Assembly: GCA_019694685.1 (NCBI GenBank)
Contig: JAIBBM010000011.1
Location: 22,212 to 86,211, forward strand
Origin: Leptospirales bacterium
Lineage (GTDB): Bacteria; Spirochaetota; Leptospiria; Leptospirales; Leptonemataceae
Length of the DNA: 64,000 nt
Reading direction: 5' to 3'
Shown here: positions 1 to 7,946 of the stretch, piece by piece
Layout: each line of letters starts with the position of its first letter
How positions within the stretch are numbered: the first letter of the stretch is position 1
Notes under the pieces: generated by a model
Told to the model about the DNA's origin: nothing
Seen by the model: the letters and a program-made list of their open reading frames with translations, nothing else
Database searches by the model: none
Translations under genes and position numbers: made by a program

Positions 1-2
1 CG

Positions 3-704
3 CTCTCCTTCCAGTTACCCAATAAAGAACCGGCCATCCTCTTTCTGGACAATCCATTCCTGGCCTGTAAGAGTGCACCCTCGGATTGCGAAACTACGCT
101 CTTGAAGTATCTCCCCTCTCCGGATTCAGCCGACTTGAAGGGTGATCGCTTGTCCATCCGCCCCATGCTAAAATCCAAAGAATATGCATCCCAGCTGCAA
201 AGCATGTTCAACTCGGGCCCAAAAAAGCAAAAAGCCCCGACTACACCGTTTATCGGCGACATCACCATACTCTATGCATTTGACTTTCCGGAACGCATGG
301 CTGTAGTCGACGAGGAAGACATGCGAGCAGTGGGCGCGAGTGATGTAGAATCCCTGCATCGCCTCGCGTTGCTCAACATGGAAGCCAGAACAGGCGAACT
401 GGCTTACAAAGAAATCCAGCCTGAATCCGGGATTTACGCACTTACGTATGAGGATTCACTGGCTCCGTCCAGAGTGCTCCTTCAAGATAAGTGGGCCGCC
501 GTTGCGCGAAAAATCAAAGGCAATCCGATCCTTGCCATTCCTTCGCGAGAATTCGTTTTGTTCGTAGCGGAAGGCGACGCAGCGCGCGTGCGATCCTTGC
601 GCGAACTAGTCCGTAAGGTGTTTTCAGGCGAAGATCATGCTGTTTCCATGCAATTGATGCACTGGACGCCCAGGGGATGGGAATTGTATTCAGATGAACA
701 GTGA
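3..704 (+). CDS. DUF1444/YtpQ-like protein, 5'-truncated by window edge
   Basis: The reading frame is open from the first bases of the window, so the true start lies to the left. A TTG at 102 is only an internal possibility. The C-terminal 200 residues contain a core with TILYAFDFPERM followed by a VDEEDMRAVG segment and an LHRLALLNME helix. This order resembles the DUF1444 family (B. subtilis YtpQ), whose function is unknown. No signal peptide can be judged. The next gene follows after 11 bases, so the two may be co-transcribed. The family call rests on pattern similarity only. Confidence 0.6.
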   Translation, partial: LSFQLPNKEPAILFLDNPFLACKSAPSDCETTLLKYLPSPDSADLKGDRLSIRPMLKSKEYASQLQSMFNSGPKKQKAPTTPFIGDITILYAFDFPERMAVVDEEDMRAVGASDVESLHRLALLNMEARTGELAYKEIQPESGIYALTYEDSLAPSRVLLQDKWAAVARKIKGNPILAIPSREFVLFVAEGDAARVRSLRELVRKVFSGEDHAVSMQLMHWTPRGWELYSDEQ

Positions 705-715
705 GTTCATAATTT

Positions 716-1342
716 ATGAAAGATTCCATCCATAAAAAACCGCGGCAAAATCTCAGGGAACGCGCCAGAGCAATCAAGCCCTTCCGCTGCAAGAATCTCA
801 TCGCAGTGCTTGAGGAACCTGCGGATTACAAGAATGTGGGTACGGTCATTCGCAATGTCAATGCCCTCGGCGTTGAGAAGGCCTATGTAATTGATTCCAG
901 AAATCTGCTGCCCGGCGATTGGGCTGAAATGCGAGACAGAAAATCGCTGTCGGCCACTTCCGCCTCCGCAATCAAATGGAGCTTTGTCCGCACCTTCCAG
1001 AGTACAGACGAATGCATCGCGCATCTCAAGAAAAAGGGCTTCGTTTCTATGGCTACATCTCCACATCGTAAAGGCCGTGAGAACATTGTTCTCCACGAGG
1101 GAAACTACACAACGCCGGCAAAACTTGCGATCTGGTTTGGAAATGAATCCCAGGGCATCAGCGAGTTGGCCGTCGCGGCAAGTGTTGCGTGCATCAATAT
1201 TCCAATGTTTGGTCTAATTGAAAGCCTGAATCTCGGAACCTCGACGGGAATCGTTTTGTATGAAGTAACGAAACAGCGCCGCGGTTACCAGAGCCAGTAT
1301 AAAAGAGCGGGGAAACGCATGCCTATTCCAAAGAAACGTTAA
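716..1342 (+). CDS. TrmH/SpoU-family RNA 2'-O-methyltransferase
   Basis: This 208-residue SPOUT methyltransferase would use S-adenosylmethionine to methylate a ribose 2'-OH in tRNA or rRNA. The three family motifs are visible in order: NVGTVIRNVNALG (motif 1, RNA-contacting Arg), WFGNESQGIS (motif 2) and IPMFGLIESLNLGTSTGIVLYE (motif 3, SAM-binding trefoil knot). The length and the lack of an N-terminal L30e-like domain fit TrmH (tRNA Gm18) better than RlmB. The substrate is inferred. The start is an ATG 11 bases after the upstream stop and no good Shine-Dalgarno site is visible. The stop codon TAA sits inside an AACGTTAAGCG motif seen at other gene boundaries here. Confidence 0.85.
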   Translation: MKDSIHKKPRQNLRERARAIKPFRCKNLIAVLEEPADYKNVGTVIRNVNALGVEKAYVIDSRNLLPGDWAEMRDRKSLSATSASAIKWSFVRTFQSTDECIAHLKKKGFVSMATSPHRKGRENIVLHEGNYTTPAKLAIWFGNESQGISELAVAASVACINIPMFGLIESLNLGTSTGIVLYEVTKQRRGYQSQYKRAGKRMPIPKKR

Positions 1343-1368
1343 GCGCCATTGCATCCACAGGAGACAAC

Positions 1369-1860
1369 ATGAAAAGAATCTTTCACACAGTTCTGGCTTC
1401 AGCCGCTCTCGCTCTCGCTCACGGCATTCACGCAAGCGATGGCCAGGAACCAAAGAAACCTGTTTGCCCTTTGATATGGATCGGTTCCGATGAAATGGAA
1501 GGGAACGGCAATTTCTTTTCTGCTCGACTCAAACTGGAAATAACCGGAACAGAAGGTGCCTTCCATGTGGAAGCCTGGAGATGTCACGGTGCCAGGGCGA
1601 CCACACCCGAAGACTGCAGAGATCTTATTGTTCATTCAAAAGCTCTGGTTCGCGGACGCGTTTCTATAACCGGTCAGAAAGTGCGCTTTGCAGGTGAATC
1701 GGTCACGGAAGAAATCTTCTGGCCCGAAGGAATGGCCACGGGCAAGTACTGCCTGGACACGCTCGACGGAACCATCGAAGGAAGTCTTTTCAAAGCAGTT
1801 CATTCCGATCCATGCAACCCGTCCACTCGAGTGATTCTGAAAAGAGTAGATTGCACATAG
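1369..1860 (+). CDS. small exported protein, unrecognised
   Basis: The predicted protein has 163 residues. It begins with a Sec signal peptide (MKR, then a hydrophobic stretch ending near AHGIHA/SDG) and is probably periplasmic or secreted. The mature part is rich in Cys (five visible: CPL, WRCHG, EDCRD, KYCLD, DPCN, plus a C-terminal VDCT), which suggests disulfides. The start is well supported because an AGGAG lies 6 bases upstream of ATG 1369. I recognise no domain. It stands alone between trmH and a SIMPL lipoprotein on the same strand. Confidence 0.7.
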   Translation: MKRIFHTVLASAALALAHGIHASDGQEPKKPVCPLIWIGSDEMEGNGNFFSARLKLEITGTEGAFHVEAWRCHGARATTPEDCRDLIVHSKALVRGRVSITGQKVRFAGESVTEEIFWPEGMATGKYCLDTLDGTIEGSLFKAVHSDPCNPSTRVILKRVDCT

Positions 1861-1924
1861 TGCGCTCCGGCGTGCGAATCAAACGACACAGGATCAAAGA
1901 ATATCCCAGAATCGGAGAAAATGA

Positions 1925-2638
1925 ATGATAAGATTTTCGATCATCTTGAGTAGTTTCCTTGCGCTAGCCTGCCAGTCATTCGTGCCGCGGCCGCCCCAAC
2001 CAGAACCGCGTCTTGTTGCAGTGACTGGAACCGCGTCCGTCCGAAAGGCGCCTGATATCATCTATGTCGAAATCATGTCCTTCGCAGAAAGCACAGATCC
2101 GCGCGCCGCATTCGAGAGTGCGCTCAAAACATCTGACACGACAGTGGCTCATTTGAGAAACAGTTACAATCTGGCCACAGAGGATGTGGCCGTCGGGTCC
2201 CTTTCCATTTCTCCGGCTTACAAGACAATCAAGGGTGAGCGGACGGATATCATCGAAAAATACAAAGCGCAACTCCTACTTCATCTTTCCATCCGAAATT
2301 TCGCAGATGCTCCAAAGATTATTTCGGACGTGCTGAAACTCGGGATTGGCTCCGTGCAATCATTTCGATATGACATTGATCGCAGATCTGAGATAGTCCG
2401 AGCGGCGCAAGTTCTCGCCTTTGAAGACGCGCGAGCGAAAGCCCTTGCTCTGGCAAAAGCGGCTGGTTTTCGCAGCGTTTCCCTCATCACAATTGAAATA
2501 GACAATAGCCGCGCGCATTTCTCCCTGAATGATTCTGTTCAAGGTTACACAGCACGCAACTTTGAATCATTTCAAATGGCAAAGGAAACTCTTGACGTGG
2601 AAGCCCAGGTAACCTGTCGATTTGAAATGCTCCCGTAA
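1925..2638 (+). CDS. SIMPL-domain (DUF541) lipoprotein
   Basis: The protein has 237 residues. A lipoprotein signal peptide ends in the lipobox LALAC (Cys16), so it is probably membrane-anchored in the periplasm. The mature part matches the SIMPL/DUF541 pattern: VTGTASVRKAPDIIYVEI at the start, a middle YKAQLLLHLSIRNF strand, and a helix EDARAKALALAKAAGF before a C-terminal strand. Members have been linked to oxidative-stress tolerance and IRAK signalling, but the biochemical role is unclear. The start is fixed by GGAG at 1915, six bases before ATG 1925; an overlapping ATG at 1921 is in another frame. Confidence 0.85.
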   Translation: MIRFSIILSSFLALACQSFVPRPPQPEPRLVAVTGTASVRKAPDIIYVEIMSFAESTDPRAAFESALKTSDTTVAHLRNSYNLATEDVAVGSLSISPAYKTIKGERTDIIEKYKAQLLLHLSIRNFADAPKIISDVLKLGIGSVQSFRYDIDRRSEIVRAAQVLAFEDARAKALALAKAAGFRSVSLITIEIDNSRAHFSLNDSVQGYTARNFESFQMAKETLDVEAQVTCRFEMLP

Positions 2639-2650
2639 AATGGCCTCAGG

Positions 2651-3469
2651 ATGCCGGAAACTAACGTTATGCGCAATTCAGACAACATGAGCATCGCACC
2701 TGATATTGTGAATACAGTGCAAAATCGACTGACTTCCATTGAAGTCGAGCACAACGTCGAAATCCTTTTCGCCATCGAGTCCGGTTCTCGTGCATGGGGA
2801 TTTGCGTCGGAAGATAGCGACTACGATGTACGATTCATTTATCGCCACCCCATTCCGTGGTATCTGAACATACTTCCGAAGAGAGACGTGATTGAATATC
2901 CGATCGTCGACATCATGGACTACAGCGGCTGGGATCTTCGTAAGGCCTTCTTCCTTGCAAACAAGTCTAACCCTGTGCTTTTCGAATGGCTGCAATCACC
3001 GATCGTGTATCGCAAGAATGATCGCTTCTTTGATAGCTTCTTTCCCGCAGCTATGGCCTACTTCAGCCCGATTTCCACAGTCTATCATTACCTGCACATG
3101 GCGACGAACAACTATCGCGAATACCTGAAGCGCGATATGGTGAAACTCAAGAAATATTTCTATGTGATGAGGCCCATCTTCTCGTGTATGTGGGTAGAAG
3201 AACGGCAAACCGTTCCTCCCATGGAGTTCGACGTTTTGCGCGCCGCTGTAGTGAAGGACGCAGTGCTCACGGAAATCATTGAAGATCTGCTCACGAAAAA
3301 GAAGAGCGGAACCGAACTGGGCCTCGCTCCTCAAATCCCGGAGCTAAACGCCTTTCTGGAAGAGCGCATTGCTCATTTTGAGTCAGTCTCCGCGGAATTC
3401 AATCCTGCCCAAAAACCAGACGCAGAACTTTTAAACAATAGCTTTCAGAGCATCCTGGGCTTACGGTAG
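2651..3469 (+). CDS. RlaP/YcgL-type nucleotidyltransferase (DNA polymerase beta superfamily)
   Basis: The protein has about 272 residues. Its N-terminal catalytic motif GSRAWGFASEDSDYDVRF contains the GS..WG..S..SD.D signature of minimal nucleotidyltransferases, in which the two Asp bind metal. The following YPIVDIMDYSGWDLRKAF and NPVLFEWLQSP match the family called RlaP, associated with RNA repair clusters, and B. subtilis YcgL. No ligase or other repair gene is adjacent, so the substrate is unknown. The start is uncertain: ATGs at 2651, 2669 and 2690 are all possible. The last is attractive because the boundary motif CTAACGTTATGCGC (2661-2674) would then lie between genes. Confidence 0.8.
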   Translation: MPETNVMRNSDNMSIAPDIVNTVQNRLTSIEVEHNVEILFAIESGSRAWGFASEDSDYDVRFIYRHPIPWYLNILPKRDVIEYPIVDIMDYSGWDLRKAFFLANKSNPVLFEWLQSPIVYRKNDRFFDSFFPAAMAYFSPISTVYHYLHMATNNYREYLKRDMVKLKKYFYVMRPIFSCMWVEERQTVPPMEFDVLRAAVVKDAVLTEIIEDLLTKKKSGTELGLAPQIPELNAFLEERIAHFESVSAEFNPAQKPDAELLNNSFQSILGLR

Positions 3470-3487
3470 CAAAGAAGGAACAAATCA

Positions 3488-3871
3488 ATGCCCGAATTCA
3501 TGCTCTATATTCGAAACGCAAAAGACGCAAAAAAGTCTCTTACAGAAGACCAGCACCTTGCGTTCATCAAACAATGCGAAACGTATATCGGCACGTTGAA
3601 GTCAAAGAATGCGCTGCTAGCCGCACAGCCTATTGTGCGCGAGGGAGTTGTTCTAAAAAAAACGGAGGGTGGCTGGAACGAGAAAGACATCGCAGCCGAT
3701 CAAGAAACTCAGGTGGGCTACTATCACATTCGCGCCGCAAGTCTGGAGGAAGCCATCCAAATTGCGAAAGAAAATCCTGAGTTTGACTACGTCCCTTCTG
3801 CTACAATTGAAGTAAGACCTGTGAAGACAAAAGAAATGGAAACAGGATTTGTCTATCCAACAAACAGTTGA
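3488..3871 (+). CDS. YCII-related (YciI-like/DGPF) domain protein
   Basis: This 127-residue protein has the ferredoxin-like alpha-beta layout of YCII-related proteins: an N-terminal MPEFMLYIRN strand, a helix with HLAFIKQCETYIGTL, a central QPIVREGVVLKK hairpin, and a late YYHIRAASLEEAIQIAKENPEF helix. Many members are annotated as YciI-like or as regulators adjacent to sigma factors, and the activity of most is unknown. AAGGA 8 bases upstream of ATG 3488 supports the start. No sigma-factor gene is adjacent. The downstream VOC gene starts only about 24 bases later, or overlaps if TTG 3868 is used. Confidence 0.75.
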   Translation: MPEFMLYIRNAKDAKKSLTEDQHLAFIKQCETYIGTLKSKNALLAAQPIVREGVVLKKTEGGWNEKDIAADQETQVGYYHIRAASLEEAIQIAKENPEFDYVPSATIEVRPVKTKEMETGFVYPTNS

Positions 3872-3894
3872 TAGGTGCTACTCCTGACTTGAGA

Positions 3895-4353
3895 ATGGCA
3901 AACATGAAAGAAAGGTTGCTCCCGCGCATGCACAATGTTGGCATTGTAGTCGAATCTCTAGATAATGCCATTTCCTTTTTTACCGAACTTGGTCTCACAC
4001 TCGAAGGCAGAGCCATGATCGAAGGAGAATGGGCCGGGCGAGTGACGGGGCTTCCTTCGCAGCAAGTCGAAATTGCAATGATGGTCACTCCCGATGGCCA
4101 CAATCGCCTGGAACTCTCCAGATTTCTGAAACCAGCGGTGATCGCAGACCATAGAAATGCTCCGGTAAACTCTCTGGGTTATCTGCGCGTGATGTTCACA
4201 GTCGACAACCTGGACAACACTCTGACAAAACTCGAAAAGATTGGGTCTACTCTGGTGGGAGAAGTAGTTGATTACGAAAACATGTATCGGCTGTGCTATG
4301 TCCGTGGCCCTGAGGGAATCCTGATTGGACTGGCGGAAGAACTCCAGAAATAA
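3895..4353 (+). CDS. VOC-family (glyoxalase/dioxygenase fold) protein
   Basis: About 152 residues form two beta-alpha-beta-beta-beta modules. The first begins MHNVGIVVESLDNAISFFTELGL. The second has LRVMFTVDNLDNTLTKLEKIG and ends with the typical YVRGPEGILIGLAEEL strand. Candidate metal ligands are the His of MHNVGI, a Glu near LELSRF and the Glu of LAEEL. The substrate cannot be told from sequence. The frame is open back to a TTG at 3868 that overlaps the previous stop, but ATG 3895 (or 3904) is more plausible because homology begins just after it. Confidence 0.8.
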   Translation: MANMKERLLPRMHNVGIVVESLDNAISFFTELGLTLEGRAMIEGEWAGRVTGLPSQQVEIAMMVTPDGHNRLELSRFLKPAVIADHRNAPVNSLGYLRVMFTVDNLDNTLTKLEKIGSTLVGEVVDYENMYRLCYVRGPEGILIGLAEELQK

Positions 4354-4359
4354 GAAAGC

Positions 4360-4370
4360 AACGTTAAGCG
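4360..4370. repeat. attC-core-like motif AACGTTAAGCG
   Basis: The same 11-mer occurs at 1335-1345, and AACGTTAGGCG occurs at 29132-29142. Each lies at the end of a plus-strand gene. The GTTAAGC part fits the integron core consensus GTTRRRY. No long inverted-repeat arm is seen around it, so it is not a complete recombination site. See the findings for the whole set. Confidence 0.35.
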
Positions 4371-4417
4371 AAAATACGATACCGACTTGACAGAACAAAA
4401 AGGTGCGCGGCGGCAAG

Positions 4418-4507
4418 ATGTATGGTAACTTTACAGTCCGGCCTCTCTTCAAAAGTATGAAGCCAGAGGAGCTCGCGCAGTTGAAAGCACTTCTAGCAGA
4501 GCCGTGA
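4418..4507 (+). CDS. very short ORF coupled to the following lipoprotein gene
   Basis: ATG 4418 opens 29 codons ending in TGA at 4505-4507, which overlaps the GTG start at 4504 of the next gene. An alternative GTG at 4403 would add five codons. The C-terminal half (MKPEELAQLKALLAEP) has the composition of a real protein helix. It could be a coupled leader peptide, or the surviving 3' end of a decayed gene, since the frame is closed by TGA at 4388. I do not recognise it. Confidence 0.3.
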   Translation: MYGNFTVRPLFKSMKPEELAQLKALLAEP

Positions 4508-4914
4508 GATTCTTTTCGATTGGACTCGTACTGATGTTCGCGCATTGCGCTACTACTCTCGCTTTGAGAGAACGCTGGAACGGAGAGACTGTCACCAACT
4601 GGGAATACAATCCTCCTATCCAGGAGAAGATTCCTATTATCTACGGAGGTACTCGCATGGATCTTCGCCTGCTTACAGCATGGAAACCTCTTTTATGCCC
4701 GGTCCCCGAAGATTCTAAAACTCGCGGTCGACTCACGCACGAATGGGCTCCCGTCGCCGCCTGTGCGGGAACAATCGACATACTGCCCAGCTTTCTTCTG
4801 GATACTGTGCTTTTGCCTGTTACCATAATCTGGAGCCTGTTCGAAGCTCTAACTGAGAACGCGAAAACTCCTGCTACCGAATACTCAAGACCGGAAAACC
4901 AATCCAGGGATTGA
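4504..4914 (+). CDS. YceK/YidQ-family (DUF1375) lipoprotein
   Basis: The protein has 136 residues with a lipobox-like MFAHC (Cys15) after a hydrophobic signal. The family core is clear: IYGGTRMDLRLL, then after a variable Cys-containing stretch TIDILPSFLLDTVLLPVTIIW. This matches the YceK/YidQ outer-membrane lipoproteins, which have no assigned function. The start is a GTG that overlaps the stop of a 29-codon ORF, suggesting translational coupling. A short candidate ORF and an EEP hydrolase gene follow. Confidence 0.8.
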   Translation: MRFFSIGLVLMFAHCATTLALRERWNGETVTNWEYNPPIQEKIPIIYGGTRMDLRLLTAWKPLLCPVPEDSKTRGRLTHEWAPVAACAGTIDILPSFLLDTVLLPVTIIWSLFEALTENAKTPATEYSRPENQSRD

Positions 4915-4923
4915 CCATGCCAT

Positions 4924-5037
4924 TTGCACCCCGCTTGCGAAAGACATCCTTGTTTTTCTGGTCACGTAATTCTTCTCATCGGAGGAGCTCTTTCTGTTTG
5001 CGTCTTCTACCTGGCGACCGATTTTGGACCTCGATGA
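4924..5037 (+). CDS. possible short membrane-peptide ORF before the EEP hydrolase
   Basis: The frame of the preceding lipoprotein gene is open again after its stop, from a TTG at 4924 to a TGA at 5035-5037. It encodes about 37 residues with one clear hydrophobic helix (HVILLIGGALSVCVFYLATD). The stop overlaps the ATG at 5034 of the EEP gene as ATGA, the arrangement seen at many real junctions here. There is no ATG start and no ribosome site. It may equally be a remnant of a frameshifted gene, because another frame in 4919-4970 also looks coding (PLAKDILVFLV). Confidence 0.25.
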   Translation: MHPACERHPCFSGHVILLIGGALSVCVFYLATDFGPR

Positions 5038-5882
5038 AAGTAACCAGATGGACCATCTGCTTGATTGGCTTTTGCTCTTTCTGCTCATCTTTGTCTCCGG
5101 GTGGCCCCCCCGCGGAAATCACGGCCATTACTTACAATACGCACTACATGCAAAGAGGCGTGCCGGGGCTCATTCGGACTCTTTCGCCTTTGCAAGCAGA
5201 TGTCATCGCAATGCAGGAAGTGCTCGTGCAAAATGGGCATGTTTCATCGCAGACCATTGCTCAACATCTTGGAATGAATCATGTTAGCAGTCTGCCATAC
5301 GTAGCTTACGGGAACAGCCAGTGGGTTCTGACAATTCTAACGCGCTACCCCGTTCTCTATGTCGACCAGAGACTGCTCGGTGCAAATCGCCGCGCATTAC
5401 GAGTGCTTCTTAATGTGAAAGGCCACAGAGTGAACTTCGTGACCATGCACCTCACGCCGTATACCAATGAACATCCACTCAAAGAAGCAAATCAAATAAG
5501 ATCCGATTTGCGAAAGCGCGAAATCAAAGATCTGCTCGAGTGGATCGGAACCCCTCCCGATCCAGTTGTATTGCTCGGCGATTTCAACATGCTTCGAGGT
5601 GCCGTGCGACTGTGGGGGCTAAACGAGTATTCGCTTGTTACTTCCGCAGGCTACACGGATGCGGACGGCGGCTTCCTTCCTACGAACTCAGACACGTTTC
5701 CCCTGGACGAGGAAGCAAAGCATCGCGCCGGCGAAAAGCTTCCGGAATTCCTCGTGCCCTCTGGCATCACCCTCGACTATGTATTCCTGGCTGGTAAAAT
5801 CTCCGTCCTTTCTACAGATGTACTGAAATCGGACGCATCTGATCACTATCCTCTCCTTGCCAGGCTGCGAGTCGGTTACTAG
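5034..5882 (+). CDS. exported endonuclease/exonuclease/phosphatase (EEP) family hydrolase
   Basis: The protein has 282 residues. Its N-terminal signal (MKVTRW, then a hydrophobic stretch with GFCSFCSS) suggests export, possibly as a lipoprotein. EEP motifs occur in order: ITYNTHYM (Asn), IAMQEVL (catalytic Glu), TMHLTPY (His), LLGDFNM (Asp/Asn) and a terminal SDHYPLLA (catalytic Asp-His pair). Such enzymes hydrolyse phosphodiesters in nucleic acids, inositol phosphates or sphingomyelin. The substrate is not deducible. I chose ATG 5034 over the upstream in-frame TTG 4911 because the 41 extra residues look non-coding and a signal peptide starts at 5034. Confidence 0.85.
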   Translation: MKVTRWTICLIGFCSFCSSLSPGGPPAEITAITYNTHYMQRGVPGLIRTLSPLQADVIAMQEVLVQNGHVSSQTIAQHLGMNHVSSLPYVAYGNSQWVLTILTRYPVLYVDQRLLGANRRALRVLLNVKGHRVNFVTMHLTPYTNEHPLKEANQIRSDLRKREIKDLLEWIGTPPDPVVLLGDFNMLRGAVRLWGLNEYSLVTSAGYTDADGGFLPTNSDTFPLDEEAKHRAGEKLPEFLVPSGITLDYVFLAGKISVLSTDVLKSDASDHYPLLARLRVGY

Positions 5883-5933
5883 TTGCTACGTTATGCGGCA
5901 ATGATTCTACAAAAGCAGGAAGAGTTGAGTCAC

Positions 5934-7292
5934 ATGAATAAATCCAGAATCGCAGTCATCGCATTGGTCGCGTTGATCATCCTTTGTGGAGCGGTACGAC
6001 CAGATCGTTTGATTGCACTTGCGGCAGGTGCAGTCAGCCAGAATGTATGCTCGGGCACTTTTGTTTCAGGGCTCTCACCCGAAACAGTCTATGATCAGGA
6101 AATGCGCGCGGAAGGCGGCATGAGTCTGATCAACTGGGCGCTTGTTTATCAAGTGGATCAATCCGAGCGCACAGTGACTACCACTGTGTTTGGCCGATTC
6201 AAGACAAGGTCTCGCTTCCATGAAGGATCTGGTTGCCGCATCGAACACCCGGGCGAAATCCCTCTGGGCACTCTTTCGAAGACTGCGGTCGTTCCGCATC
6301 TGCCTGACATCGCGGGTGCCGAACCTGTGGCCCCGGTAAATCCCAAACTCGCAGAGGCAATGAGCGAAGCCTTCGCAGACAACAAAAATGGTGCACCTCG
6401 TTTCACGCGCGCTGTCGTTGTCGTTCGCCAGGGCCGCATCGTTGGTGAACGGTACTCTCCTGGAATCGGACTGGATACTCCGCTCATCAGTCACTCCATC
6501 GCGAAATCAGTGTTAAACGCCATGATTGGAATTCTGGTGCGCGACGGAAAAATGCAAATCGATCAGAAAGTGAGCGCAAGTGCGTGGAAGACTCCAGTGA
6601 CAGTGGACCAGCTTTTGCGAATGGATGGTGGTCTTCCCGTCGATGAAGGTCGCGGACCAGGACTCGCACAACGCATGTGGTTTCTAGAAAGAGATCAGGC
6701 TGCTTTCGCACAGTCCACACCACTCGATACGGATCCCGAAACAAAGTGGGCTTACAGCAATCTAAGCTATGCTGTACTTTCGCGCCTCGTGCGCGACGCG
6801 ACAGGAGGATCGCCGGAGACAGTCTCCTCCTATATGCAGCGCGAACTTTTTGGCCCGCTCGGAATGCGAAATGCAACGATGGAGTTTGACAGTACAGGAT
6901 CTCCCATGGGATCCAATGCGATGTTTGCAAGTGCGCGCGATTGGGCTAGATTTGGTCTGCTCTATTTAAATGACGGCATGGCGGGAAAGAAAAGAATTCT
7001 TCCGGAAGGCTGGGTCTCTTATTCAAAACGCCGAACTCTCGATTCAGGTTATGGTGCCGGCTTCTGGTTAAACCAAACTGACTCTCCGATTCCAGGATGG
7101 GGTACACCGTGGGGCATTCCGGGTGCGCCGCGTGATGCGTATATGGCCCGCGGCTATCTGGGTCAGTACATTGTGATTGTTCCTTCTGAATCTCTCGTTG
7201 TAGTGCGACTCGGAGTGGACCGCGCCCGGGGTTCCGGCATCGACGGGATTGGATCGCTTGTGCAGAGTGTGATCGCCGCCCTTCATCGGTGA
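5934..7292 (+). CDS. exported class C beta-lactamase-like serine hydrolase
   Basis: About 452 residues begin with a signal anchor (KSRIAVIALVALIILCGAV). The penicillin-binding/class C fold is shown by the nucleophile motif SHSIAKSVLN (SxxK), the YSNLSYAVLSRL segment (YxN) and the C-terminal ARGYLGQYIVIVP strand in place of the KTG/HxG box. The enzyme is probably a periplasmic esterase, peptidase or D-amino-acid hydrolase rather than a true beta-lactamase; this is inferred. The start ATG 5934 is preceded by AGGAAG, and an upstream TTG at 5883 is less likely. The boundary motif CGTTATGCG lies at 5889-5897. Confidence 0.85.
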   Translation: MNKSRIAVIALVALIILCGAVRPDRLIALAAGAVSQNVCSGTFVSGLSPETVYDQEMRAEGGMSLINWALVYQVDQSERTVTTTVFGRFKTRSRFHEGSGCRIEHPGEIPLGTLSKTAVVPHLPDIAGAEPVAPVNPKLAEAMSEAFADNKNGAPRFTRAVVVVRQGRIVGERYSPGIGLDTPLISHSIAKSVLNAMIGILVRDGKMQIDQKVSASAWKTPVTVDQLLRMDGGLPVDEGRGPGLAQRMWFLERDQAAFAQSTPLDTDPETKWAYSNLSYAVLSRLVRDATGGSPETVSSYMQRELFGPLGMRNATMEFDSTGSPMGSNAMFASARDWARFGLLYLNDGMAGKKRILPEGWVSYSKRRTLDSGYGAGFWLNQTDSPIPGWGTPWGIPGAPRDAYMARGYLGQYIVIVPSESLVVVRLGVDRARGSGIDGIGSLVQSVIAALHR

Positions 7293-7352
7293 TCCATTCG
7301 CAAACCGCCTGGAGTTTCTCGCATGGACGCAGCCGTAGACTAGAGACAAGAA

Positions 7353-7871
7353 ATGGAAGTGACAGATGGCAGACAATTCGCAGTCTACATGCGCACTGTG
7401 CGCAAGCGAACTCTGGATGTAGTACAAAAAGTGCCGATCGATCGCAGCCAGTGGAGACTATCGCCAGATAGCATGTCTGTGGTGGATATCATCCTTCATA
7501 TTGCTTCCGTGGAACAAGCATTATGGGGATTGGACATGGCAACCGGAACACCCGGAAAACTCCGTGAATTTGAAAAAGATTCAATGAATCTTTCAGATGC
7601 GATAGCCACCATGGCGAATGTGCGCAAAGGATCCTCTGAATTCTGGTCCTCTCTCACCACGACTCAACTTGAACAGGACATCCTGACTCCAACCGGACAT
7701 TCTCTTCCGCTCAAGCGCTGGCTGGTGTTGGCCGCAGAACATGAAATTCACCATCGTTCGTTTATCCACGCATATCGCAAAATATGGGGATTGGCATCTT
7801 CTCCCATCTATGGTCTGACGTTAGACGAACTTCGTCAACATCTTGAACCCAAACCCGCATCCGATTCATGA
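7353..7871 (+). CDS. DinB/DfsB-family four-helix protein
   Basis: The protein has 172 residues. DinB features are VVDIILHIASVEQALWGLD (first metal His after helix 1) and LAAEHEIHHRSFIHAY near the C-terminus, which carries the HxxxH ligands. The fold binds a divalent metal and, in characterised relatives, acts as a thiol-dependent S-transferase or isomerase. The substrate here is unknown. This is the first of three DinB-like genes on the plus strand (also 21047 and 23979). It is convergent with the next gene, with a hairpin between them. Confidence 0.8.
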   Translation: MEVTDGRQFAVYMRTVRKRTLDVVQKVPIDRSQWRLSPDSMSVVDIILHIASVEQALWGLDMATGTPGKLREFEKDSMNLSDAIATMANVRKGSSEFWSSLTTTQLEQDILTPTGHSLPLKRWLVLAAEHEIHHRSFIHAYRKIWGLASSPIYGLTLDELRQHLEPKPASDS

Positions 7872-7891
7872 TCTGGCCAATGACCTGCTAC

Positions 7892-7938
7892 GTGTGCAAC
7901 GCAGACCCTTTGCTTTCTCTACGGTCCGCGTTGCACGC
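7892..7938. terminator. long hairpin between convergent genes
   Basis: GTGCAACGCAGACC (7894-7907) pairs with GGTCCGCGTTGCAC (7923-7936) with a single mismatch. The stem extends by a G-C and a U-G pair at the base, with a 15-base loop. It lies between genes ending at 7871 (+) and 7947 (-) and could terminate both. It lacks a T tract on either side, so factor-independent termination is not certain. The flank AATGACCTGCT (7879-7889) is repeated at 8731-8741. Confidence 0.45.
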
Positions 7939-7946
7939 AATGACAA

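Noticed and set aside
4911..5033. N-terminal extension of the EEP hydrolase from TTG 4911
   Set aside because: The 41 residues are Ser/Arg-rich and unlike a signal peptide, while one starts at ATG 5034.
6075..6930. Several minus-strand frames of 100-150 codons
   Set aside because: All are antisense to the serine hydrolase, whose catalytic motifs are intact.
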